Positions 45,001 to 54,688 of a stretch of 64,000 bases of DNA are shown piece by piece (within the stretch, counting starts at the first letter, position 1; every line of letters starts with the position of its first letter). Where the stretch lies: assembly GCA_963971575.1 (NCBI GenBank), contig OZ020620.1, positions 42,074,924 through 42,138,923 on the forward strand. The letters are read 5' to 3'. The notes under the pieces were generated by a model that made no database searches, had not been told where the DNA came from, and saw nothing but the letters and a program-made list of their open reading frames with translations. Source of the stretch: Liopterus haemorrhoidalis (taxonomy: Eukaryota; Arthropoda; Insecta; Coleoptera; Dytiscidae). The translations under genes and the position numbers were made by a program.

Positions 45001-46675
45001 ATTTTTAAACGACACGCACTGAGCTGCTTTTTAGGATTTCCAAGGTATAATCAGAAACAGCTATATCATTGATGTCCAACATATGGCCCGTGGGCCGCAT
45101 TCGGCCCGATACTAATTTTTAAACGACACGTACTAAGGTGCTTTTTAGGATTAAAAAAATAAAAATAACTAAAAAATATAACTAAAATCAAAAGTACAAT
45201 TAAACTTTTTCAATATATTAAATCTTGATCTAATGATTTTCTTCCTCATCACTGCTCAATACAACCAGGGATGGGGAGTCGACAGAAAAATTATCGACTC
45301 TCGACTCCGGAGTCGGTATTTTCGAAAATCGACTCCGACTCCCGACTCCTTTCACTGGTAAATTGTAAAGTCTATTCCAAATGTTTAAGCGGAACTAAAT
45401 GGAATTTTTATTTTCTTAATTTATCACAAGTTCACTTTTTAACTATCAAAGTGGGCTTTTGTTAAACAAAATGATACAAAGCTTCATTCAATCCTTAAAA
45501 GTTAGTAGATTTCGATATCTAATTCCGCTTAAACCAAAGAAACAGACTATACTTACATTAAATATCTTGGGTTTGGGTGAGCTGTTTTTATAAAATGTCA
45601 TTTTCATTTCATCTTGACTATTGAGTCATTTTTAATACAAATTTTCAAATATATTAGTTTAAAAAAAAATTGTTTTGTATTTTATATAAAGTCTGTTCCT
45701 TTGGTTTAGGCGGAACTAGATTTTCGGTTAGTCTGATTTTCGGTTAGTCTGTTCCAAACGATTAGGCGGAACTAACCGAAAATCTAGTTCCGCCTAATCG
45801 TTTGGAACAGACTATACTTTATTTTTCATAACATGTCACTTTTTTCTTTTGACATATAAATTTTAGCTGCCAACATGAAACATAAAATAATCACAAAGCC
45901 CGTTACAACTTGAGAAAATAAAAATCCAGTTTAGTTTCGTTTTAACATAATAAACAAAGTATACAGAAAAAGAAAAATTAGATATGACTAAAAATTAATT
46001 AAATTTTTAACTGGAAAGCGTGAAGGAAACCGGAATTGAATATTTTTAATTTCATTTTCGTTCATGAACAGAGAAAAAATGTCGTTCCTGTTTCCGTACT
46101 TTAAAAAATTCTGGTAGTATGGTATTTTACTTTCGTTTTCGGATTGTTCTCATCCTTGATAAATATGTAATCAAAGAGTCGGGAGTCGATAACTTTTTCC
46201 GACTCCCGACTCCGACTCCTCCAAAAAGCTTCGACTTCTCGACTCCCGACTCCGACTCCCCATCCCTGAATACAACTACATGTAAAAAATGCGTGGATAG
46301 CGATTTTCATTACCACAAGAAGCTGTTGAAGCCTTCGAAAACCATGTTTTTGAGATACTAACTTCAGAGTAGAAAAAATGTTTCGAGAATTGGTTTGAAG
46401 GAATGCAAAAGTGTATAAATCTTAAAGGCAAATATTTTGAAAAGCAATAAAACAGTTCGTTCCAAAAAAAATTTTTTCTTTCTTAGTTTTTTTGAAAACT
46501 TAAAAGGTAGCCAAAGGTTTTCGTATTTATTTTTTATTTTCTTTTGTAGGTTTTTGCAGAAAAAGTTGATTTTGCGAGAAGATCGGTGAATATTTCCGAA
46601 CTTGCGAAAACATCTAGTGGACTCTCTTCCTGTTGTTTATTAATTAAAAGATCACGCCATATTCGAAATCTTTAA
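35785..46675 (+). CDS. Dimethylarginine dimethylaminohydrolase (DDAH), complete, five exons
   Basis: Exons 35785-36042, 38532-38634, 40218-40315, 43587-43811 and 46550-46675 join in phase to 810 nt, 269 aa, the usual DDAH length. DDAH hydrolyses asymmetric methylarginines to citrulline and methylamines, relieving inhibition of nitric oxide synthase; it is cytosolic. Seen: LPDCAFVEDAAIICNGIALI with the substrate-binding acidic residues, KLDGGDVLFTGKEFFVGLS, VTMAGPDLLCVG, NVLYINGTLVHR with the conserved His, and the C-terminal SSCCLLI with the catalytic Cys pair. The introns carry mariner, hAT, THAP and tRNA-carrying repeats but the exons are intact. Confidence 0.95.
36043..36930. other. DDAH intron 1, first part
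   Basis: AT-rich intron with nothing recognised up to the inverted tRNA-carrying repeat. Confidence 0.45.
37278..37543 (-). mobile_element. 266-bp TTCGCGACTG MITE, copy 2
   Basis: Ends TTCGCGACTG / CAGTCGCGAA with TA on both sides, inserted in the AAAATATAACTAG text of the surrounding repeat. Same length as the 8127-8392 copy and inverted relative to it. Confidence 0.87.
37605..37670 (-). other. tRNA-like module of copy 4
   Basis: Minus-strand A-box TTAGTGTAATGG (37664-37653) followed by CTAGCATGC, and a B-box-like AGTTCGCGGCGC (37620-37609). The A-box is of the type seen in Glu/Asp/His tRNAs, unlike the other copies. Confidence 0.5.
38216..38520. repeat. hAT-like right end and lone repeat terminus
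   Basis: 38284-38350 (GTCCGCGGACCACC, GTTGAGATACATTGG) resembles the right end of a hAT element. 38453-38510 is a solitary right terminus of the tRNA-carrying family. It supplies the sequence just upstream of the DDAH exon 2 acceptor. Confidence 0.55.
38532..38634 (+). CDS. DDAH exon 2
   Basis: Acceptor TTTTTTTCAG, donor ACAG|GTAATT. It encodes IETIRVVLKKELDLPVIEIS, DPNAKLDGGDVLFT plus one base. A solitary repeat terminus ends about 20 bp upstream of the exon (38453-38510). Confidence 0.95.
39143..39730 (-). repeat. GGCCACAGCTG dispersed repeat, copy 3 (inverted)
   Basis: Starts AAGCTGTGGCCACCACAGGA and reads opposite to the 34.3-kb copy, with GACAGACAGACAG simple repeat at 39595-39645. In DDAH intron 2. 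39740-39960 is a GGCGGAAC-family MITE remnant. Confidence 0.7.
40218..40315 (+). CDS. DDAH exon 3 (short form)
   Basis: Acceptor GTTGACAG, donor CAAG|GTAAAA. It encodes GKEFFVGLSEWTNEAGARA, VAAAFPEYPCTPVK. A second in-frame donor 57 nt downstream (AAG|GTGAGC, after 40372) would add VKPEIPTITLSDLPHSPAK; the family alignment favours the short form. Confidence 0.9.
40316..40426 (+). other. Open, G+C-richer stretch after DDAH exon 3
   Basis: The exon 3 frame stays open past the donor to a stop at 40421-40423, reading VKPEIPTITLSDLPHSPAKV, SVVSKKLTRWHAATE. Composition is coding-like compared with the AT-rich intron, and it holds a strong alternative donor (AAG|GTGAGC). Confidence 0.5.
40727..41550 (-). 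mobile_element. Short element encoding a THAP domain, copy 2
   Basis: Inverted copy of 8742-9554 in DDAH intron 3, about 95% or more similar by eye. Beyond 41540 the text AGGGGAAACTTTTTAAGATC repeats, in the same orientation, the text at its left end. Confidence 0.65.
41139..41411 (-). pseudogene. THAP zinc-finger fragment, copy 2
   Basis: Same 91-codon length as 8867-9139, same in-frame TAG at the expected Trp. The Cys before KVCSLHF is replaced by Tyr ([10 protein letters not shown]), but the two metal-binding Cys and His/Phe remain. Confidence 0.72.
41551..42259. other. DDAH intron 3 segment, no feature seen
   Basis: AT-rich, A/T homopolymer-rich; no repeat partner recognised. Confidence 0.4.
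42268..43086 (-). mobile_element. hAT element (TAGAGATG), copy 2
   Basis: Ends TAGAGATG and CCCATCTCTA; flanks TTACATAC / TTACATAT match 7 of 8. Inverted relative to 28434-29994, 819 bp, with only about three of the CTTAGAGCCGG units. Confidence 0.87.
43587..43811 (+). CDS. DDAH exon 4
   Basis: Acceptor ACGATACAG, donor AAG|GTAATG. It encodes ITESRHLKAYVTMAGPDLL through RAIEEIPLSSK, including the conserved LVHR histidine region. 75 codons, phase 0 at both ends. Confidence 0.95.
43812..44032. other. DDAH intron 4, first part
   Basis: 43840-44030 is G+C-richer, with AACGCTAAGTTCAGGAACTT and its inverted half forming a hairpin (about 43862-43892). No gene; possibly part of the adjoining element. 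Confidence 0.4.
44033..44760 (+). mobile_element. Element with ~100-bp inverted ends
   Basis: 44033-44139 (GTTTCCTATACAAGACTAAC, ACCTAATAGGATATTTTTAA) is the inverted form of 44625-44737. The interior matches 26700-27290. No coding capacity; class unknown. Confidence 0.65.
44780..45160 (+). repeat. Three tandem GGGCCGTATCCGGCTC units
   Basis: CCGTATCCGGCTC.ATACTAAT, AAACGACACGC and CAGAAACAGCTATA recur three times at about 130-180 bp spacing. GTCCAACATATGGCCCG is a motif often found at transposon ends. Not coding. Confidence 0.6.
45210..46512 (+). mobile_element. Mariner 3' remnant, split by a hAT element
   Basis: Same family as 33118 and 61973. 45222-45265 resembles the DLSPNDFF region. 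After the hAT, ATGCGTGGATAGCGATTTTC, TGTTGAAGCCTTCGAAAACC and the right end AACTTAAAAGGTAGCC (about 46497-46512) follow. In DDAH intron 4. Confidence 0.75.
45266..46268. mobile_element. hAT element (CAGGGATGGGGAGTCGA), 1003 bp
   Basis: Inverted ends, exact 8-bp duplication AATACAAC at 45258-45265 and 46269-46276. Both ends are built of repeated CGACTCCGACTCC. Two or three GGCGGAAC-family MITE fragments (about 45366-45545 and 45690-45960) sit inside. No transposase. Confidence 0.9.
46550..46675 (+). CDS. DDAH exon 5 with catalytic Cys and stop
   Basis: Acceptor TTTTGTAG. It encodes VFAEKVDFARRSVNISELAK, TSSGLSSCCLLIKRSRHIR, NL, stop. The CC pair corresponds to the LTCCSVL site of mammalian DDAH. 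A mariner right end lies only about 38 bp upstream. Confidence 0.93.
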   Translation, partial: VFAEKVDFARRSVNISELAKTSSGLSSCCLLIKRSRHIRNL

Positions 46676-46905
46676 ATTGTTGTTAATCTAGGTAAGTTTA
46701 AATAAATTAACGGCGTTGTTTACAGATTTCAGAAATCACATCGTTTCTTATTGTTGTTTTATAATTTTTTAGGTCCCTGAGAAGAAATTTGTTTGACAAT
46801 ATGGAAAATATATTTAATTTTCCCAGATTAAGTGTTAAGTTGCAGCTTTTTACAGAAATGAAAAATTGATCTGATCATACTTCATAAAGAGTTGTAAAAT
46901 AAAGT
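46676..46905 (+). terminator. DDAH 3' UTR with AATAAA at about 46898
   Basis: After the stop, AT-rich text runs to AAAATAAAGTC (AATAAA about 46898-46903), the first canonical polyadenylation signal. Further AT-rich DNA to 47340 shows no gene; an A/T run at 47198-47212 is simple repeat. Confidence 0.5.
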
Positions 46906-47372
46906 CATTAAATCATTCCCATAAGATAGAATTCCCAATTTAAAATTTGGAACCTCATTTTAAAAATGATCTGTACATTTTTTTATGTATATATATATTT
47001 TGTTAGTACACCATAATAAATACGATTACCAAATCTGTTTATATATGTATGTTTTTTATATATTTTATTTTATGTTTGACAAATTTTAAGATAACAAAAA
47101 TGATTTTAATTGCTTTATTCTATATTTGTTTAAAATGTATAAATAAATGTTATACCAACAAAAAAATCCTTTTTTCAAAATACTTTCCATACTTAAAAAA
47201 AAAAAAAAAAAAATCTGCATTAACAAATACGGCTCTGTCTTGTCTGATCCCACCAAATTATAAATAATTTGTATTTCATGGGTGGAGCTCGAAGGTATAG
47301 AACAAGGGTCAGGGACCTTTCTGAAACAAAGAGCCATTCCCATAAAATAGGGTGACCATTCGTCCCGCATTT

Positions 47373-47556
47373 TGGATTTGGGAGGTGAGGACCTTTTTTT
47401 TGCTCTTCACTTGGATTTGGGAGGTGAAGACCTTTTTTTTGCTCTTCACTTAGATTTTGGGAGATGAGGACCTTTTTTTTTTGCTCTTCATTTGGATTTG
47501 GGAGGTGAGGACCTTTTTTTTGCTCTTCACTTGGATTTGGGAGATGAGGACCTTTT
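47373..47556 (+). repeat. 45-bp minisatellite, about four units
   Basis: The unit TTGGATTTGGGAGGTGAGGA plus CCTTTTTTTTGCTCTTCAC recurs with small T-run length changes. Open frames across it are only its translation. Confidence 0.88.
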
Positions 47557-47558
47557 TA

Positions 47559-48590
47559 GGGTTTTGTAGGTATGACCAAAAAACCCTTATACCGTCATTT
47601 TGTGGCCAAACGGCTAAAGCTAGAGAGTTAAAATTTGGCATGCTTATACAACTCTTTGACCCGCACATAGGAAAAATACTAAAACATCTAAAAAACATAT
47701 CCCCCTAAAAATATAAACAAATATGAGCTCATCGAAAAAAATTATATTTTTTTATAATTCTGAGTAGGGTATCAAATGAAAGCCCTTGGTACGTGGATTA
47801 ACGATCAAATTTTTATTTTTGCCAAATAAATTATTTTGAAGCGATTTTTGCCAAAATTGTGCAAAAAAAATTTTGTCCCACACCCTGTAGCCCAGATGGT
47901 TTAAACTAAAAATCTGAAAAAATTCTAAGTAATGTACATTGGTGTGAACCGGAATAGTACAACAGGAATTTTTGATCAGATTATGTTTTTGGAAAAAAAA
48001 CACATTTTTTGTGATTTTTGGCTAATAATGTACACAAGTTATAGCTTTGTAACACGCTACACTGGAACGTGTATGCTGGTGTAGTGGTTTTTGACGCTGG
48101 TTTTTCACCCAAGTAACTCGATCCGAAAGGGATTGAACCCTACGAGAAGAGACAATATTATTTATTGTTTTTTTTTTTTTTTTAATTTTTATATTGTTTA
48201 AATTATTTTGTCAAAATTCTAGTTATATTTTGGCAAACGTTGCATTTAATTTTTAAAAGCGTAAATTTAATAACCAGTGGAAATTGTTTAAATTATAATT
48301 TAATTCTGTTTCAATGTACACGAAATCAGAGGGGCGGAACTTATAACAACCAATGGAAGCCATAGGCGCAATTTTTAAAATTCTTAATGAACCTTGCTAT
48401 ATAAAAAAAATACTGCACATATTTAGAAACCTAAATAATGGTATTAGGCGTTCGAATTAAAATTAACAAAAAAAATATTTTAATATAAAATTTGTATTCG
48501 CATCCAAAATAATCATCATTCACTTACTAAATACCTGCAAAACCCTGAAATGTGTGAAAATTCACACTTCACATACATTTTTTTATGCTC
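47559..48590 (+). repeat. tRNA-carrying repeat family, copy 3
   Basis: Left end AGGGTTTTGTAGGTATGACC, right end ATACCTGCAAAACCCTGAAA with the GTGTGAAAATTCACAC hairpin. Arms collinear with copy 1; the TGTCTGTC run is missing. Confidence 0.78.
48071..48148 (+). other. tRNA-like module of copy 3
   Basis: A-box TGGTGTAGTGG (48077-48087) and B-box GGGATTGAACCC (48129-48140) at tRNA spacing. Different tRNA type from copies 1, 2 and 4. Confidence 0.55.
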
Positions 48591-48739
48591 CGTCTCGCAT
48601 TGCCTTCTTAAGAAAATGGTCGCCCTACCATAAAACCCATATAAAAATTAAGGAGCCACAACTTTAATAGTTATCCTGGTATCGACATTTTTCAAAAAGT
48701 TGAAACGATGTAATTTTATAACTTTTTCAGTATTAACAA

Positions 48740-48995
48740 ACAGACAACGGATGCCGCGGAGTGACCGAGCTTGTTAAATCGTGCAGTTTTGACTGGTTAA
48801 AACAGTCTGAATTGTGAGGTAACTGGGTCCATTCATCGTTGTTGATATTATTCGGGCGAGAATAATATGTTTACCTTACTACCATTTTCACAATCATTCA
48901 CCCCTCATCCAAGTGTAGGAGCTCGCCCCCTGAGGTCGGCTATTAATCTCTTGCAGAAATAGGTCGATGTAAAATAAATAAAATAATAATAGTAT
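48740..48995 (+). mobile_element. Possible SINE or LINE tail
   Basis: A non-AT-rich 250-bp stretch ending in an AAATAAATAAAATAATAATA tail, as at the 3' ends of SINEs and some LINEs. The head has no clear A/B boxes. Single copy in this window. Confidence 0.35.
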
Positions 48996-49019
48996 TGACA
49001 AAGACACCAATTCTACAGA

Positions 49020-49505
49020 TATAAAATTGTGATTAGATGATCATAAGACAATATCCGCAAAAAAAAAACATTTTTTTTCTGTCTAGCCGAGATTTACGCT
49101 AAAACAACTGGACATATTTTCACGTAATTTGGTATGATGATAGAGTAAAACCAGGATTCGAACATACGCTATAAGCCATCTCAAAATTTTTATACTAAGA
49201 GGAGTGTTACGGAGTTAAAACTGTTAATTAAGAAACTTAAAATATCTTAAGATCTTACTGATTTGACAGAAAAATATATGTAACAAAAATTGTTTATAGT
49301 AAGAAAACGAATCTTTTTTATTGAATGCAGTTTTTTCAGTTAGATGAATATTTAGGGAGTTATGGAGGGCCGTAAAACTACATATATCTCCCTTATTATC
49401 GACTTAACAACAAAAGTATACATGACAAAAATAGTTTATAATGAAAAAACAAATCTTTTTTTTTATGCATTTTTTCATTTAGATAAAAATGAGTTAACGA
49501 GGGAC
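49020..49505. repeat. Dispersed ~160-bp units
   Basis: Same unit family as at 26.2 kb, three diverged copies, preceded by the AACTGGACATATTTTCACG leader text. Confidence 0.6.
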
Positions 49506-49642
49506 ACTCTTAACACGTTCGCGGACAGTTTTGTACAATGAGATGTACCCAAAATGTCACTTTTTTAGATTTTTGTTTATAATTGGACATTTACTGTATT
49601 TGGTATGTTCCTGATAGGACAGTTTATACTAGTTTTCATATA

Positions 49643-51228
49643 CAGTTGCACAAAAAAGTATACATACCCCCAACAAAATATCTATTGCGTGCTAACAGCA
49701 TTTGATTTTGCCAACTAAAATCATTCTATACACCGGTAATTTATAGAAAAGTAACAAATTTTAAGAAATGTTAAATTTATTCAATAAATAAATATACAAA
49801 AAACAGAAAATGTAATTTTTTCTCAGTCAAAAAAGTATACATACTTTTAATAATTAATAAATAAAAATGGATTAATATTTAGTTGGACCTCCTTTTTGCT
49901 TAATTACATCCTTAAGCCTACTAGCCATTGAACAAGCTAAGTTTTGAGTGGTTTCAGAAGAGATTTTGTCCCATTCCGCTTGGAGAATACATTTTAGCTG
50001 ATTTTTGTTAGTTATTTTGTGCTTCCTTATTTTCCTTTCTAGGTCGTCCCACAAATGCTCGATGGGATTTAAGTCTGGAGACTGGGGAGGGGAATAGAGT
50101 TGTTTAGGAACATTATACAAAAGCCATTCTTTAACTATCATAGCGGAATGCTTCGGATCGTTATCTTGTTGGAAATACCATCCTGCGCGAAGACCCATTT
50201 TTTCCACCGATTGCTGTAGATTTTCCTTTAATATGTTCAGATAGATAAATCTATCCATAGTTTGTTCTATAAACACTAAGTTTCCCACCCCAGCTCCAGA
50301 CATACATCCCCAAACCATCACCGAACCGCCTCCGTGCTTAATGGTTGGGACAATATTTTTAATATTCATTTCGTCGTTCTTTTTTCTCCATACTCTCTGC
50401 TTTCCGTCATATCCAAATATATTGTACTTGCTTTCATCAGTGAACATAACATTATTCCAAAAAATTTGATCGGCATTTTCGTACTTTTTTGCAAACTCTA
50501 GTCTTTTTTTCCTGTTTACTTCAGATATAAGGGGCTTTTTACGGGGTATACGACTATGATAGCCTTTTTTTCTCAAAACATTTCTAACCGTTTCGGGATG
50601 TACATTTGTTCCAGTTGCCTCACGAACTTCTTCTGTTAGTTTTACTGCACTAAGTCTAGGGTCTTTTTCCACTTTTTTAAGGATGTCCCGTTCAGCACGT
50701 GGTGATAGCAAACGAGGACGTCCACTTCTGGTCTATTTGCAATACAACCAGTATTATTGTAATTTCTTATTACTGTTTGTATACTAGATTTGCTTCTATT
50801 TACAATTTTGCCAATTTCCCGTAATGATTTACCATCCCTTTTTAATTTCACTATTAACTCGCGAATATCCCGGCCAATTTCTTTGCCTTTCTTACCCATT
50901 GCAATTAAATTTCTACAACATAAACAAACGGTCTACCAGACCATACTGCATATTTATGTACAATGTTCATCTTAATCAGTCATTTTATTTGTGAGTTACA
51001 ACATGTATCTGGACATGTGGTGACTAGGTATGTATACTTATTTGACTTATAAATAATAAATTATTTTGTATTTTTGATATCAATTTAAAAGATATTGTGA
51101 TAAAATCTTAAGATTTCCGAGTTTTGAGCTAAATGACATAGCGTATGCCCCTTTTCTGTAATACATTCATGTTTACTAACGCACAGGGGACATATTTCTG
51201 GGGGTATGTATACTTTTTTGTGCAACTG
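49643..51228 (-). mobile_element. Tc1 transposon, nearly intact
   Basis: Ends CAGTTGCACAAAAAAGTATA and complement, TA on both sides, 1586 bp, the normal Tc1 size. It encodes a transposase on the minus strand with one frameshift. Inserted into the piggyBac MITE. Confidence 0.93.
49872..50899 (-). pseudogene. Tc1 transposase (DD34E) with a single frameshift
   Basis: The first part (50899 to about 50732) begins MGKKGKEIGRDIRELIVKLK, a paired-like HTH. The second frame carries GRPRLLSPRAERDILKKV (GRPR hook), then MFTDESKYN, YFQQDNDPKHSA and SPDLNPIEHLW. There are 34 residues between the second Asp and the Glu: DD34E. One base is missing in the RP-RSGRP region (about 50728-50732); otherwise about 340 codons are open. 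A recently active copy. Confidence 0.92.
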
Positions 51229-51364
51229 TACTTAAATGGAATTAAAACCTGCCCCAGCCGTCATTTGTATATTTGAATAAAAAATTAGGACGGTTTAGAC
51301 CGTCATGACCTGAGCTAGGAAAAATATTCGACGGCTATAGCCGCACTGTCCGCGAACGTTTTAA

Positions 51365-51890
51365 GCAAAGTTTTTGAAATATTTCCCCTATTATTGACTT
51401 AACAGCAAAAATGTATAGGTATAACAAAAATTGTTTATAATAAGAAAACAAATCTTTTTTTTACGCATTTTTTCGTATAAATATATATTTAGGGAGTTAT
51501 GGACACCATAAAGCTAAATTTTTGAAATATCTTCCTTATTATTGACAGCAGCAAAAATGTATACTAATAAAATTGTTTATAATAAGAATACAAATCTCTT
51601 TGTTGCATATACTTTTTAGATTAGATGAATATTTCTGGAGTTACGGGCGGACATCCTAAAACTAAAATCTTGAAATATTTCTCTTATTATATGATGATAA
51701 AGTAAAACCAGGATTCGAACATGGCTATAAGGCTTATTTTCTGGTCTACTTGAAATTAAAATATCTCATTTATGTTATAGCAAAAATATACATTACAAAA
51801 ATCGTAGGAAGTATGGGTACTCTGGCTAGTTAGTAATATTTGTGTTGATACATTCAGATTATAAGAAACATATCAGATTGTAACAAAGTA
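51365..51890. repeat. Dispersed ~160-bp units
   Basis: Two to three units with AACAGCAAAAATGTATA, TTGTTTATAATAAGAA and GGGAGTTA.GG. No gene. Confidence 0.6.
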
Positions 51891-52959
51891 CAAAAAATCA
51901 GGGCTTCGAACCGGAACTGAACCGAAAAAAACCGTTATTTTTGTCGGAACGAAAACCGGAACTGAACCGAAAAAAAATATCGGTTTATTTCGGTTCAGAT
52001 AATGGTTATGTGAGTGAATATACATACATACATAAATTACATTTTATTTAAGATTATTTTTTTAACTGATGAGCAGAAAAAAATCGTAATTTTTCTGACA
52101 AGTAAAAAATAAATTGCGATTCTATTATTTCAGGTGAGGGGGGAACGCCCAGAACCCCCCCTGGCAGCGGCCTTGGTATGATTATTACAAAATAAAGAAT
52201 AAAATGTTCTTCTAAATTATAGTAGAAAATAAATTTCTAATACAAATAAAAGTATTTAAAAATTTATCACTCGGAACTGGACCGAAAACCGAAACAAACC
52301 GTTATTTTTGCCAGAACGAAAACCGGAACCGAACTGATATATATTTTTTTAATTGAACCGGAATGAAAACCGAAACGAAAAAAATAACGGTTCGAAGCCC
52401 TGTAATAAATTTTAAAAAACATTTTTAAATTTTTATATTTAAAAATGCTGTGCACTGTCGGGGTCCATTTATTATTTATACATTTATTGTTAAAATACAG
52501 AACTACGCAAAAACAATTTAGTTCCGCGTAAACGTTTAGAATAGCATTTAATGCTAATACTGGTTAACAAAATTATTATAAATTTAAAAATTATTTTTAA
52601 ATTTTTATATTTAAATTGCTGTGGACCATTTATTGTTTACGTAATACAGAACTACGCAAAAAAATCCACATTAAAATTCTCATTAGCGAAACTAATTAAG
52701 AGGATTAATTTCTTTACTTAAGCCTTTATTTATTTGATAATTTTGGTAGACATTACGTCATTAATCTTTCCAAATATTTCTCGCAATTGTTTATGAAACG
52801 TGTCCTAAGTAACAACACATGTTGACCAGTGCATTTTTTGTATAAAATACCCTTAAATTAATAACTACCTTAAGCGCTAGTAGCCATAAATGCTCTGTGT
52901 ACACATTTTTTATAAAAAGTAAAATTTGAAAAAGTGCAATAGTGATGAAACAAGTTGAG

Positions 52960-54130
52960 TGTCTATTGAAGGGTTAAGAAGGGACATCCTATACTGAGTC
53001 GACATCCCTTGGGAGCTAATAGCCAAAGATGCTGCACACCATTTTCTCAAAATTCAAAAAATTCTGTGGATTTTAAATTTTTTGTAAGTATTGTACAGGT
53101 AAATTTTATGTTTTTCCGATTGAATATTTTTAATAGCTCTAAGTATGTATGTTCCTTGGGCGCTAATAGCCGAAAATGCTACACACCATTTTCTTAAATT
53201 TACAAAAATTCTGTGGATTTTAAATTTTTTGTAAGTATTGTACAGGTAAATTTTATGTTTTTCCGATTGAATATTTTTAATAGCTCTAGGTATGTATGTT
53301 CCTTGGGCGCTAATAGCTGAAAATGCTACACACCATTTTCTTAAATTTACAAAAATTCTGTGGATTTTAAATTTTTTGTAAGTATTGTGAATTTTTGGAA
53401 TGTTTTTACGTCTCAATATTTTTAACAGCTCTAAGTAAGTTTGTATGTTCTTTGGGCGCTAATAGCCTAAACTGCTGTACACCATTATTTCAAATTTCAA
53501 AAAATTCTGTGGATTTTGAATTTTTTGTAAGTATTGTGAATTTTTGGAATGTTTTTACGTCTCAATATTTTTAACAGCTCTAAGTAAGTTTGTATGTTCT
53601 TTGGGCACTAATAGCCTAAACTGCTGTACACCATTATTTCAAATTTCAAAAAATTCTGTGGATTTTAAGATTTTTGTAAATATTGTGCAGGAAAATGGTT
53701 TTGAAAATGTTTTTCAATTCAATATTTTTCATAGCTTTAAGTTTTATGTTCTTTGGGTGCTAATAGCCAAAGATGCTGCACACTATTTTTACAAATTTCA
53801 AGAAATTATGTTGATTTTAATTTTTTTGTAAGTATTGTGTAAGTCAATTTTTGGAATGTTTTTACGTTTCAATATTTTTAACAGCTGTAAGTGTGTATGT
53901 TCTTTGGGCGCTAATAGCCTAAAGTGCTGTACACCATTTTATCAAATTTCAAAAATTTTGTGAATTTTAAATGTTTTGTAAGTATTGTGAAGTTAAATTT
54001 TGGGAATGTTGTTTCCATTCAATATTTTTAATAGCTCTAAGTAAGTTTGTATGTTCTTTGGGAGCTACTAGCCAAAGATGCAGCATACCATTTTTTCAAA
54101 TTTTTAAAAAATCTAGATTTTAAATATTGT
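52960..54130 (+). repeat. ~150-bp satellite-like tandem array, eight units
   Basis: GGGCGCTAATAGCC and GCTGCACACCATTTT recur at about 53010, 53158, 53304, 53455, 53603, 53755, 53905 and 54060; spacing 146-155 bp. Diverged units follow at 54369 and 54700. The 120-residue minus-strand frame (53416-53054) is merely its translation. Confidence 0.9.
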
Positions 54131-54612
54131 TCTACACCATTTTTCCAGTTACAGAAAAATTAATGCGATCTTTTTACGCCAAGATTTGGTAGTATATAAT
54201 AAGTGATTTTTTTGCCACATTTTCTTTGTCAAGAAATTTCTCAAAAAAATGGGTTTTTTGATATTTTTTTCCTCAGATTTTATTATATACTTTTCGAAAA
54301 TATTTCTATATTTTTTTGGAATATTTTTCGATTCAATATTTTTAACACAATAGTGAATCTATACGTCTTTTGGGCTCTAATAGCCTAAGCTGCTGTACAA
54401 CATTTTTACCAGTTATTGAAAAATATGTGATTTTTTTACGCCAGGTTTTGTAAGTATATTATTAAGTGATTTTTTTTGGCACATTTTTTGTCAAGAAATT
54501 TCTCAAAAAAATGATATTTTTTGATATTTTTTTGAATCTGTAGGTACCTCAGATTTTATTTTGTTTTTTTTATTTTTATGGCCATTACTGCTTTGGCAAT
54601 TAGCCAATTTCC

Positions 54613-54688
54613 ATGCCTGAACGGGATTCGAACCCGAGACCTTCGCAACGCAGAGCATATGTGTTCCCACTACGCTACGCCGGTCGGC
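54613..54688 (-). other. tRNA-like/SINE-head sequence
   Basis: Minus strand: A-box TAGCGTAGTGGG (54677-54666), B-box GGTTCGAATCCC (54634-54623), both perfect, with CCTGAACGGG text following. Inside the composite hAT. Acceptor pairing is poor; a tRNA-derived element rather than a tRNA gene. Confidence 0.6.

Larger units (their letters stand above)
47348..48627. mobile_element. hAT-like element carrying a minisatellite and a tRNA-carrying repeat
   Basis: Ends TAGGGTGACCATT / AATGGTCGCCCTA, exact 8-bp duplication CCATAAAA at 47340-47347 and 48628-48635. The left part is a ~45-bp minisatellite; the rest is a full tRNA-carrying repeat (copy 3). Confidence 0.87.
49514..51360. mobile_element. piggyBac-type MITE, split by Tc1
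   Basis: TTAA at 49510-49513 and 51361-51364; ends CACGTTCGCGGACAGT / ACTGTCCGCGAACGTT. About 260 bp without the Tc1 insert. Palindromes GACGGTTTAGACCGTC and GGCTATAGCC lie near the right end. No coding. Confidence 0.85.

Noticed and set aside
46119..46361. Open frames rich in Ser/Pro/Thr near 46.2 kb
   Set aside because: Translation of the CGACTCCGACTCC terminal repeats of the hAT element.
53054..53416. 120-codon minus-strand frame with internal 49-residue repeats
   Set aside because: It is simply the translation of the ~150-bp satellite units.
54613..54688. Functional tRNA gene on the minus strand
   Set aside because: Perfect boxes but poor acceptor pairing and location inside a composite transposon; treated as SINE-like.
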